A stretch of 9,369 nt of DNA from SLAN01 sp046545955 (GTDB lineage: Bacteria > Spirochaetota > Spirochaetia > DSM-27196 > SKKC01): positions 1 through 9,369 of the forward strand of contig JBKGYS010000106.1 in NCBI GenBank assembly GCA_046545955.1, written 5' to 3'. The position numbers and the translations under genes are program-made. Shown in pieces: positions 1 through 6,475 of the stretch (within the stretch, counting starts at the first letter, position 1; each line of letters starts with the position of its first letter). Under the pieces are notes generated by a model, which saw only the letters and a program-made list of their open reading frames with translations, had not been told where the DNA came from and made no database searches.

Positions 1-2
1 TT

Positions 3-353
3 GCAGTCGCTCACCTTTCGATCTTTCCGTTCTATTACCTGTGGTTCAGCGACGTAACCCGAAGCCTTCTCCTTACTCCAGCCGCGTTGCGCAGGCTCGA
101 CGCGGTGAAGTTCGAGCTGCGGGCTCACCGATTCGAGGTGATAGGTGTGGGCATTCTTTCGCCGTTGTCGTATCTCCTGGTTCTCTTTGCCATGTCCTTC
201 ACGCCGTTGAGCTATGTAGCACCGGCCCGGGAAATGAGTATACTCATCGGAACCGTTATGGGAACGCGGCTACTTTCGGAGGAGGGAGGACGTCGGCGTA
301 TACTCGCTGCTGCGCTTATCGTCGGTGGAGTCGTCGCGCTTGCCTTCGGCTGA
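3..353 (+). CDS. EamA-family (DMT) permease, C-terminal fragment
   Basis: The reading frame is open from the window edge and ends at a TGA at 351-353, so only about the last 116 residues are present and the start lies upstream. It contains three hydrophobic segments. The last reads ILAAALIVGGVVALAF, and a short acidic stretch (LLSEEGG) precedes it, which matches the closing helices of EamA-type drug/metabolite transporters (usual form: E-R-L then a final Gly-rich helix). Such proteins are 10-helix inner-membrane exporters or permeases with very varied substrates, so none is assigned. The gene converges on the rarD-like gene and its last 38 bp overlap that gene's end. A TTG at 87 could be misread as the start, but upstream codons in this frame also look membrane-protein-like (FPFYYLWF), so a partial gene is more likely. 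Confidence 0.8.
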   Translation, partial: AVAHLSIFPFYYLWFSDVTRSLLLTPAALRRLDAVKFELRAHRFEVIGVGILSPLSYLLVLFAMSFTPLSYVAPAREMSILIGTVMGTRLLSEEGGRRRILAAALIVGGVVALAFG

Positions 354-1296
354 GGCGGTTTCCCATCATACGGCCAGGATATGCGCTCGAAAGTCTCGCT
401 GCGAGGCTATTCTCCCACGCCTTCACCGGTGCGAAATGCGAAGCTGAATACACGGCAAGGCCGCTCCAGATCAGTCCGAAACTTACACCCTCGGCCACCG
501 CGAACGGCTCGCCGAAGATGAATACGCCGATGAGAAGCATAATCGTAGGAGCTATGTACTGAATAAAGCCCACTCGCGACAGCGGAATGCGTGAGGCGCC
601 GTGAGCAAACCAGTAAAGGGGGAGCGCGGTCGCTGCACCGCTTACAAGAAGAAGAAACGTTGTGCCCGAGCCGGCAGCGAGAAACGCTCCATCGCCGGTT
701 GTACCGACGGCACCTACAACGGCCAGCCCGACCGGAGCGAGAAACGTGGTTTCAGCGGCGAGTGCCGTCAGCGGCGGTAATCCCATTTGCTTCTTTATAA
801 GACCGTAGAAACCGAACGTCCCCGCGAGCATCAGCGCAATCCAGGGTACGACCCCGTAGTGAACACCAATTATGATGACTCCTGCCGTTGCAAACGTGAC
901 CGCTGTTTTCTGGAGAGGTGAAAGACGCTCCCCGAGAACAATCGTGCCGAGTAGGACGCTTACGAGAGGATTGATGTAATAGCCCATGCTCGCATCGAGC
1001 ACGCGCCCTATGTTTATCGCATAGATATACGTGAACCAGTTAGCGCCTAAAAGCGCGCCGGTGAGCGCGAGGCGGCGGCGAATCCTTGCATCGCGCAGAA
1101 GACGGGGGATATCCCATCGACCTGAAAGAATTAAAAGCGCGCTGACCGAAATGCAGGTCCAGAACAGGCGGTGCGCAAGGACCTCCCACGCCGGCACATG
1201 TGCGAGAAGGTCCCAGTAAAGGGTAAGGAGGCCCCAGAGAGTGAAGGCAGCCACCGTGTAGGCGCTGCCGACGAAGGATTGGTTATCGTGTTCCAT
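316..1296 (-). CDS. rarD: RarD-like EamA-family permease
   Basis: This is a 326-residue polytopic inner-membrane protein with about ten hydrophobic segments in two EamA halves. RarD-type features are the first helix with LWGLLTLYW, the WEVLAHRLFWT segment near residues 37-47, NWFTYIYAIN followed by ASMGYYINPL near residues 85-110, and the second-half SRVGFIQYIAPTIMLLIG with FGEP. RarD was named from chloramphenicol sensitivity, but its physiological substrate is unsettled. The usual RarD length is about 295-300 residues. Here the last 30 or so residues form a basic tail (RLSRRQARRLHRR) lying over the end of the convergent permease gene. The ATG at 1296 has no good Shine-Dalgarno sequence. The gene is last in the minus-strand array, 84 nt after the thiolase, and may export or import a pathway compound. 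That link is positional only. Confidence 0.85.
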   Translation of the reverse strand: MEHDNQSFVGSAYTVAAFTLWGLLTLYWDLLAHVPAWEVLAHRLFWTCISVSALLILSGRWDIPRLLRDARIRRRLALTGALLGANWFTYIYAINIGRVLDASMGYYINPLVSVLLGTIVLGERLSPLQKTAVTFATAGVIIIGVHYGVVPWIALMLAGTFGFYGLIKKQMGLPPLTALAAETTFLAPVGLAVVGAVGTTGDGAFLAAGSGTTFLLLVSGAATALPLYWFAHGASRIPLSRVGFIQYIAPTIMLLIGVFIFGEPFAVAEGVSFGLIWSGLAVYSASHFAPVKAWENSLAARLSSAYPGRMMGNRLSRRQARRLHRR

Positions 1297-1380
1297 GGCT
1301 CGCGCGCGAATATAGCGCGGATCTGGCGCCGGGGGACACCCCTGCTGCGGCCTTGGGTCTTCGACATCGATTCGGCGCGC

Positions 1381-2580
1381 TCAGGCTTTGTCCACGATAA
1401 GGCTTATCCCCTGGCCACCACCGATACACAGGGTCGCCAGCCCGGTTTTCGCGTCGCGTCGACCGAGCTCGTAGAGCAGCGTGGTTAGTATCCGGGTCCC
1501 GCTGGCGCCGACAGGGTGGCCGAGCGCGATCGCGCCACCGTTGACGTTAATGCGTGCAGGGTCGAACTCGCCGATCTCCTGTTTCATTCCCTCGAAAACC
1601 GCGAGCGACTGGGCGGCGAACGCTTCGTTGAGCTCTATAAGGTCGAGCTGCGACAGCGTCATTCCCGCCTTAGCGAGCGCCTTTTTCGTAGCGGGGACGG
1701 GGCCATAACCCATTTCGGCCGGATCGACCGCGGCGCTCGCGTACGAGCGGATTGTAGCGAGAACAGGAAGGTTGTGCGTTCTCGCGTATTCGGCATCCGC
1801 GAGGATGGCGAACGCCGCGCCGTCGTTAATGGAACTCGAGTTAGCTGCGGTGACGCGGCCTCCGTCGCGCCGGAAGGCCGGCTTCAGTTTCGCTATGCCT
1901 TCGATGCTCACCTCGCCGTTGGGATGCTCGTCGGTTTCGACCCGAAGCGGGTCCTTTTTTCGGCGGGGAACGTCGACAGGAATTATCTCCTCGGTGAGTA
2001 TGCCGCTCGATGTAGCCGAAGCCGCCCTCCTGTGGCTCTCAACGGCGAACTCGTCCATTGCCTCTCGTGAGATCGAGAAACGGTCGGCAAGGCGCTCCGC
2101 GGTTTCACCCATGTGCGCTCCGTCGAAGGCGTCGGTAAGCGCATCGTGAATCATAAGGTCGACAAGCTCGGTATTTCCCATACGGGCACCATAACGGGCC
2201 TTGGGTAGCGCGTAGGGAGTCATGCTCATATTCTCCGTGCCGCCGGCGGCGATCACTTCCGCTTCACCGAGCATAATTGACTGCGCGGCGAGTGTGACCG
2301 ACTTCAGCCCTGATCCACAGAGCTTGTTTATCGCGTAGGCTGGGGTCGTGTGCGGGCATCCGGCGTTTATCGCTATCTGGCGCGCTACGTTCTGCCCGAG
2401 CCCGGCGCTGAGAATGTTTCCAACGATAACCTCGTCGAGCCTGTCGGGTTCGATTCCGGCACGCTCGAGAGTCCCCTTGAGCGCTACCGTTCCGAGGTGG
2501 GTCGCTGAAACACCGGCAAAAGCCCCACCGAAATCGCCGACCGGCGTTCGCCCTGCCGCTATAATTGCTACATCACGCAT
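1381..2580 (-). CDS. atoB: Acetyl-CoA C-acetyltransferase (biosynthetic-type thiolase)
   Basis: This 399-residue enzyme is full length for a cytosolic short-chain thiolase that interconverts two acetyl-CoA with acetoacetyl-CoA plus CoA. All active-site elements are visible. The nucleophilic Cys88 lies in NKLCGSG, His156-Met157 in AHMGE corresponds to the short-chain-specific pair of Zoogloea thiolase, Asn318-Glu319 lies in NEAFAAQ, His355 in GGAIALGHPVGASG, and the acid/base Cys385 in LCIGGGQG. The ATG at 2580 has a GAGGAG ribosome site at 2589-2594, 8 nt upstream. It lies 116 nt after the CoA-transferase and on the same strand, so the pair could convert a beta-keto acid such as acetoacetate to acetyl-CoA (acid activation, then thiolysis), or run the reverse. 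The symbol is by family likeness; phaA or thlA would be equally fair. Confidence 0.95.
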   Translation of the reverse strand: MRDVAIIAAGRTPVGDFGGAFAGVSATHLGTVALKGTLERAGIEPDRLDEVIVGNILSAGLGQNVARQIAINAGCPHTTPAYAINKLCGSGLKSVTLAAQSIMLGEAEVIAAGGTENMSMTPYALPKARYGARMGNTELVDLMIHDALTDAFDGAHMGETAERLADRFSISREAMDEFAVESHRRAASATSSGILTEEIIPVDVPRRKKDPLRVETDEHPNGEVSIEGIAKLKPAFRRDGGRVTAANSSSINDGAAFAILADAEYARTHNLPVLATIRSYASAAVDPAEMGYGPVPATKKALAKAGMTLSQLDLIELNEAFAAQSLAVFEGMKQEIGEFDPARINVNGGAIALGHPVGASGTRILTTLLYELGRRDAKTGLATLCIGGGQGISLIVDKA

Positions 2581-2656
2581 ATTTTTTTCTCCTCACGTTC
2601 GCGTTTGCCCGTCTTCCACCTATTCCGCGATGTCACCGCCGTCGGGGTCTTTGTGA

Positions 2657-2682
2657 CCCGCCGGGCGTCACTCGGTGGCGGG
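2657..2682 (-). other. GC-rich hairpin in the CoA-transferase/thiolase gap
   Basis: Within the 116-nt gap, the arms CCCGCC (2657-2662) and GGCGGG (2677-2682) form a 6-bp stem with a 14-nt loop just after the CoA-transferase stop. A second weak pairing (GTCAC at 2632-2636 with GTGAC at 2653-2657) partly competes with it. No U-run follows on the minus strand, so it does not look like a complete intrinsic terminator. It may instead stabilise or punctuate the mRNA between genes. I see no convincing promoter in this gap. Confidence 0.3.
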
Positions 2683-2696
2683 CTGGTTCTCCCGGC

Positions 2697-4028
2697 TTAC
2701 AGGTAGCCGAGCTCCTTTGCCTGCGCTGTCAGCTCATCGCGGAAGTTCGGATGAGCTACGCTAATGAGTTCCTGAGTGCGTTCGGCCACCGTGCGACCGC
2801 GCAGTCGCGCGATTCCGTACTCAGTGACGATGTGGTCTATGTTGCTCCGGTGAAGCGTTACCGCAGTGCCCTCCGGCAGGGTGGGAACAATGGTACTTAC
2901 CGTGCCGTTCTTCGCTGTGGAGTGGCAGGCGATAATATTCTTCCCGAGCCCGTCATACGCTTCCTTCGCACCGACCGCGGTGTCCGTCTGGCCCCCGGTT
3001 CCCGAGTGCTGCTTCGTGCCGATCGATTCGCTTGCCACCTGACCGGTGAAGTCGACCATGAGGCAGGTGTTAATGCTGACCATTTTACTGTTGCGCCGTA
3101 TAACCGCCGGGTCGTTTACCCAGAAGCCACGCTCGAAATCGACCGCCATATTGTCGTGCAGCCAGTCGTACATTTCCCTGCTGCCCATGGCGAACGTGCA
3201 GATGAACTTATCTTTGTAGAGCGTCTTTTTTCTATTGGTGATGACACCCTTCTCATAGAGATGCATCATGCTGTCGACAAACATTTCGGTGTGAACGCCG
3301 AGGTCTTTTTTGCCTTCGAGCGCGCTTGCCACCGCGTTCGGAATGTTGCCGATACCGAGCTGAATGGTTGCCCCATCGTCGACGAGCTGTGCGATATTGC
3401 GGCCGATTGCGCGGTCGGTTTCGGTGAGTTCCGGCTGAGGCAGGGTCGGAGGCTCCTGATGGTTTTCGACGAAGTAGTCGACGTCGTTCACGTGCACGTG
3501 GGTGTCGCCTAAGGTGCGCGGAAGGTTTTCGTTTACCTCGAGAACCACGAGTTCTGCCGCCTCGAGGACATCTTTCTCGTAGGTAATGCCGAGCGAGAGC
3601 GACACAAATCCCGAAGAGTCCGGCGGTGTGCATGTCCCGAAAAAGACTCGCGGCGTCCGGTATTGAAGCCGGTCGGCCGACGCGCGGTGGAGCATGTTCG
3701 GTACGTAGGTGACCGTTCCGATGCCGTCCTTGATCGCCTTTCGAGAGCCGGGAGCGTGAAACCAGCTGCACAGGGTAAATCGACCTTTCATTTCGGGCTT
3801 CATGTAGAAGTCATAGGGCTTAAGCGTGAGTACGCTGAACACGTTCACGTTTTCAACTTCGTCGGCCACAATGTGAAACCGCTCCATGCAGCCCTGCGGT
3901 TCAGAAGCGCACTGCGCGACGATTACATCCGAGTTGGACGCAATGGTCCTGCGCACCGCTTCATCGACTCCGACTATCTTGTTCCTGTATGCTTGCAGGT
4001 GGCGGCTGTCGCCTCCGTTTCGTGCCAT
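2697..4028 (-). CDS. Acetyl-CoA hydrolase/transferase family CoA-transferase (4-hydroxybutyrate or butyryl-CoA:acetate type)
   Basis: This 443-residue protein matches the two-domain family that moves CoA between a carboxylic acid and acetyl-CoA (cat2/abfT/but and relatives, usually about 430-450 residues). Visible marks are the Gly-rich IQLGIGNIPNAV (222-233), GVHTEMFVD (245-253) whose Glu248 is the likely residue forming the covalent CoA ester, ASESIGTKQHSGTGGQ (332-347), VTEYGIARLRGRT (401-413) and AHPNFRDEL (425-433). Substrate cannot be fixed from these motifs. Short-chain acids such as butyrate, 4-hydroxybutyrate, propionate or a keto acid are all possible. The ATG at 4028 has a near-perfect AAAGGAGG at 4036-4043, 7 nt upstream. 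It starts 24 nt after the KAS III-like gene, so the two are almost surely co-transcribed. The role fits activation of an acid before thiolase or KAS III chemistry. Confidence 0.92.
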   Translation of the reverse strand: MARNGGDSRHLQAYRNKIVGVDEAVRRTIASNSDVIVAQCASEPQGCMERFHIVADEVENVNVFSVLTLKPYDFYMKPEMKGRFTLCSWFHAPGSRKAIKDGIGTVTYVPNMLHRASADRLQYRTPRVFFGTCTPPDSSGFVSLSLGITYEKDVLEAAELVVLEVNENLPRTLGDTHVHVNDVDYFVENHQEPPTLPQPELTETDRAIGRNIAQLVDDGATIQLGIGNIPNAVASALEGKKDLGVHTEMFVDSMMHLYEKGVITNRKKTLYKDKFICTFAMGSREMYDWLHDNMAVDFERGFWVNDPAVIRRNSKMVSINTCLMVDFTGQVASESIGTKQHSGTGGQTDTAVGAKEAYDGLGKNIIACHSTAKNGTVSTIVPTLPEGTAVTLHRSNIDHIVTEYGIARLRGRTVAERTQELISVAHPNFRDELTAQAKELGYL

Positions 4029-4052
4029 ACCTGTTCCTCCTTTGGTACCTGC

Positions 4053-5055
4053 TTAATAGATGAACGCGTTCGAACTGACCGCGAGTCCGGCGCCCGACGC
4101 AACAAAGACCACGCGCTCGCCACGCGAGACCTTTTCCTGCTCCACCGCATCGGCGAAGGCCATGGGGACACACGCGCTTCCGGTATACCCGTAGCGGTCC
4201 ATAATGGTGTGACTCTTTTCCATCGGGATCCCGAGGATGTCGTTTACCCGTTCGATAACCGACCGGTTTATCTGGGTGTAGATGATCTGGTCTATGTCGC
4301 CGACCGCGAACCCGGCTTTCGCTATGGTTTTCTCTACCACGCCCGGCCATAGTCTTACGTTCCGGTCCCCTGGAAGGCTCTGGAGCAGTTGCAGGCCGTA
4401 TTCCCCCTCGTCAAGCCGCTTGTGCGTGACCGGGTGGCGGGTGCCTCCGGTGTATACACCCACATAGTTCCACTGCGTCCCGTCGGTTAGCCGGCTGCCG
4501 GCTATATAGCCGGGCTGGTCACTTTTGCTGAGAACGAAGGCGCCGGCGCCGTCGGCGAAAATCGACAGCCCGAACGCATCTCCGTCCCTCGCGTACGCGG
4601 GCATGTTATAAACACCGGTCACCACCGCGTGCCGGACATCCGGATCGCTTGCCACGATGCGCGCGGCAGTATCGAAGGCACTCGCAAAGCCCGCGCAGCT
4701 CGCGTTGACATCGAAGCTACCTACGTCCCGCTGACCACCCTGAAGCCGGCCCTGGAGCACAACCGCCGTCGGGGGGGCTTATGTACTCGGGCGTGTCGGT
4801 CGCGACAATAAACAGATCGATGTCTGCGGGATTCAATTCGGCGTTCTCGATCGCTTTCTTTGCAGCCGCTTCGGCGAAGTCGGCGGTTGTCTCGTCTATT
4901 CCCCGAAGCCTCGCGATATGCCGGGATTCGATTCCGATCTTCTCGCGGTACTTCTGAGCGTCGAACTCGATCTCCGCGATTCGCATGAGTTCGTCGTTGG
5001 AGATCGCTTCGCCCGGTGCGTACAACGCTGTAGCCGCAACTCGCGCATAACTCAT
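4053..5055 (-). CDS. KAS III-like condensing enzyme, frameshifted in this sequence
   Basis: Two overlapping reading frames make one 333-residue FabH-like protein if one base is removed from the G7 run at 4771-4777. The first frame (5055 down) carries residues 1-95 through TPEYISPP. The second carries the rest from TAVVLQG. Without correction the first frame ends as a 112-residue stub at 4717. In corrected numbering the nucleophile is Cys120 (VNASCAGF). The other two KAS III catalytic residues are replaced: the His of PHQAN is Thr260 (IIYTQINRS), and the Asn of YGNTS is Tyr290 (RYGYTGSAC). The fold otherwise looks intact to the C-terminal GAGLAVSSNAFIY. Classical KAS III condenses acetyl-CoA with malonyl-ACP; without His and Asn, decarboxylative condensation of that kind is doubtful. 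ATG at 5055 follows the TetR stop by 4 nt with GGAGGGG at 5063-5069, suggesting translational coupling. Confidence 0.85.
4771..4777. repeat. G7 homopolymer at the frameshift
   Basis: Seven consecutive G on the plus strand (C7 in the mRNA sense) sit exactly where the KAS III-like reading frame breaks. Six would restore a full-length protein (ISPP-TAVV). Candidate explanations are a sequencing or assembly indel, a true inactivating mutation, a slippage-prone contingency tract, or less likely +1 ribosomal frameshifting. Confidence 0.9.
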
Positions 5056-5059
5056 AGCT

Positions 5060-6235
5060 TTACCCCTCCATTCTTTCCGCTGGGCCGATGCCGTTGCTCA
5101 GGTGCTGACCCAGCTCGGCGATCAGACTTTTGGCTCGGTCTATGGAGCCGTCGTACAGCAGCTCGAGTCCCAGAAAGTGCGAAAGTCCCATCAGAAAGTT
5201 GCTCGTTGTCCGGTGATCGAGTGGACGCATGTCGGCGACTCTCTTGTTATAGCCGCGCTCGAACCCGTCGTAGTATTCGCGCACTCGCGATGGAACGACG
5301 AACTCACCCTCGCGCACGATGTTGTAGCAGCTCGGGTCCACCGAGGTGATATAAAACGAAAAAAGCAGCATTCCCTGAAGCTCCTGCTCGAGCCGCGGCA
5401 GCGACGTATCGAGATTCCGTGATATGAACGAGCGGATTTCGTGGCTCACCAGATTGATTACCTCGCCGTAAAACATCTCTTTACTCTCGAAGTAGTTGTA
5501 AAATGTTCCTACCGCAACGCCCGCCTCGCGCGTAATTTCGTGAATATTCACTGCGTGGTACCCGTGCCTGCCAAAGAGCGCTTTGCCCGCCTCGAGTTGC
5601 CGCTGTTCCACACTCTTCTCGAGCCGCACTGGTGGCAGCTGGATTTCGATATCGGCGACGCGGTCGATCGAGTCCACCGACGTGGTGAACACGCCGGCGC
5701 GGATGATCTCCACCACCGAATCGATAACGACGGGAACATCGTTGAACGCCGCCCTGAAGGCGAGAAATCTCGTGCCGGCGAGCAGGAATATGCTTTCGCT
5801 CGGGCTTATCGTTCGATCGAAAATCCGCTCGAGACTGTCTGCGAACAACCGTGAAATGCGTCGCTCGTACTCGTAGAAGCGGTATTGCCCCTCCCGGGAA
5901 ATGGAGACGAGGCCGCGATATTCACGGTGAACATCGAGGATCGTCTCGGCGAACGAGCGCACTCCGGCGAGTCCGGTGTGTCCGGCAATAGCCGTTAGCC
6001 GCGTGCTCAAAAGCTCGAGGTATCGCTCGATGATTTCCCGGAATACCGCCTCCTTGTCCCGGAAGTAGCGGTAGAAGATCCCGTTCGACAGACCTGCCGT
6101 GCGGCAAATATCCGCAACGCTCACCTCGCTGTACCATTTCTGCGAAAAGAGCGTAAGCGACGTCCCAAGGAGCCGCTCGCGAGTCGTCTTCGATGCACCG
6201 TCGGTGGTGAGAGGTGATTCATTACTGATCGTCAC
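5060..6235 (-). CDS. Double-domain TetR-family transcriptional regulator
   Basis: At 391 residues this is twice the usual TetR length (about 190-220) and holds two complete TetR modules in tandem. Helix-turn-helix 1 spans about residues 18-64, with SVADICRTAGLSNGIFYRYF followed by DKEAVF. Helix-turn-helix 2 spans about 212-257, with IHEITREAGVAVGTFYNYF followed by SKEMF. Each is followed by its own helical ligand/dimer domain, and both halves contain a similar Arg-Glu-Gly segment (REGQYRFYEYER and REGEFVVPSRVRE), supporting an internal duplication. It likely binds DNA as a repressor released by a small ligand, plausibly an acyl-CoA or acid of the neighbouring pathway. The GTG at 6235 has no Shine-Dalgarno sequence, and the -10 box places the transcription start at about that same G, so the mRNA may be leaderless. 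It heads the minus-strand array and is divergent from the second KAS III operon. Confidence 0.92.
   Translation of the reverse strand: MTISNESPLTTDGASKTTRERLLGTSLTLFSQKWYSEVSVADICRTAGLSNGIFYRYFRDKEAVFREIIERYLELLSTRLTAIAGHTGLAGVRSFAETILDVHREYRGLVSISREGQYRFYEYERRISRLFADSLERIFDRTISPSESIFLLAGTRFLAFRAAFNDVPVVIDSVVEIIRAGVFTTSVDSIDRVADIEIQLPPVRLEKSVEQRQLEAGKALFGRHGYHAVNIHEITREAGVAVGTFYNYFESKEMFYGEVINLVSHEIRSFISRNLDTSLPRLEQELQGMLLFSFYITSVDPSCYNIVREGEFVVPSRVREYYDGFERGYNKRVADMRPLDHRTTSNFLMGLSHFLGLELLYDGSIDRAKSLIAELGQHLSNGIGPAERMEG
5063..5069 (-). promoter_or_regulatory. Ribosome binding site of the KAS III-like gene, inside the TetR gene end
   Basis: GGAGGGG on the minus strand lies in the last codons of the TetR reading frame (Met-Glu-Gly-stop), 7 nt before the next ATG. 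Its placement supports the ATG at 5055 and coupling of the two genes. Confidence 0.75.
6206..6223. promoter_or_regulatory. Candidate operator copy 1 (start of TetR gene)
   Basis: GGTGAGAGGTGATTCATT lies over TetR codons 5-10, about +13 to +30 of the predicted transcript. Its core GTGAGAGGTGATTCA (6207-6221) matches the core of copy 2 at 6422-6436 in 14 of 15 positions, in the same orientation on the plus strand. Position just after a start site suits autorepression. No binding is shown; this rests on the repeat and its placement. Confidence 0.5.
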
Positions 6236-6241
6236 AGGGGC

Positions 6242-6271
6242 ATTATACGGGCCAAATTTCTAATTTCGCAA
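6242..6271 (-). promoter_or_regulatory. Leftward sigma-70-type promoter for the TetR array
   Basis: On the minus strand, a perfect -10 box TATAAT (6242-6247) is preceded by TTGCGA (6266-6271) at 18-nt spacing. The start of transcription would fall seven bases after the -10 box, at about 6235, which is the G of the GTG start codon. The -10 is strong and the -35 weaker. Confidence 0.6.
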
Positions 6272-6335
6272 GCATAAACCGCTCCTTTTAAGCGAAGAGT
6301 CAGGCCGAAGGCTCGCGCGAAACCCGGTGTTTCAA

Positions 6336-6358
6336 GGGGAAGACCGGCAACTTTCCCC
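6336..6358. other. Short inverted repeat in the divergent control region
   Basis: GGGGAA (6336-6341) and TTCCCC (6353-6358) form a 6-bp stem with an 11-nt loop, between the two promoters. It lies upstream of the rightward -35 box and could be a second protein-binding site or simply chance. Confidence 0.25.
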
Positions 6359-6378
6359 ATAAAGCTCAATTGTTTTCA

Positions 6379-6407
6379 TTGACGGCTGCGAAAGGCGGGC
6401 CTAAAAT
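6379..6407 (+). promoter_or_regulatory. Rightward sigma-70-type promoter for the second KAS III operon
   Basis: TTGACG (6379-6384), a 17-nt spacer and TAAAAT (6402-6407) make a near-consensus promoter with a predicted start near 6414. The 5' leader would be about 60 nt, containing the candidate operator and the ribosome site for the GTG at 6476. Confidence 0.7.
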
Positions 6408-6420
6408 CCAGTACGGACAG

Positions 6421-6438
6421 TGTGAGAAGTGATTCACA
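6421..6438. promoter_or_regulatory. Candidate operator copy 2 (second KAS III operon)
   Basis: TGTGAGAAGTGATTCACA is an inverted repeat (TGTGA, 8 nt, TCACA) starting about 7 nt after the predicted transcription start, a common repressor position. Its core is repeated at the start of the TetR gene (6207-6221). The arms resemble a CRP site but the spacer is 8 rather than 6, so I favour a TetR-family operator. Confidence 0.55.
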
Positions 6439-6461
6439 TTGGATGATACCTGTATAGCAGC

Positions 6462-6467
6462 GAGGAG
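6462..6467 (+). promoter_or_regulatory. Ribosome binding site that sets the GTG start
   Basis: GAGGAG lies 8 nt before the GTG at 6476 and supports that start over any later in-frame Met. Confidence 0.75.
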
Positions 6468-6475
6468 TTCGGATC

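Noticed and set aside
1309..1314. Possible separate promoter for the rarD-like gene (TATATT on the minus strand)
   Set aside because: A -10-like box is present but no acceptable -35 hexamer lies at 16-18 nt, so the evidence is too weak to list.
2565..3512. Long plus-strand open frame of 315 codons opposite the CoA-transferase
   Set aside because: It is antisense to a well-supported gene, has no recognisable domain and reads as Arg/Val-rich low-quality protein, as expected of a shadow frame in GC-rich DNA.
4053..5055. Programmed +1 ribosomal frameshift as the favoured explanation
   Set aside because: There is a C7 slippery run, but I see no stimulatory stop codon at the slip site. A homopolymer sequencing error or mutation is simpler.
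6421..6438. CRP-type site (TGTGA ... TCACA)
   Set aside because: The spacer is 8 nt, not the 6 nt of CRP. The core is repeated at the regulator gene, so a local TetR-family operator explains it better.
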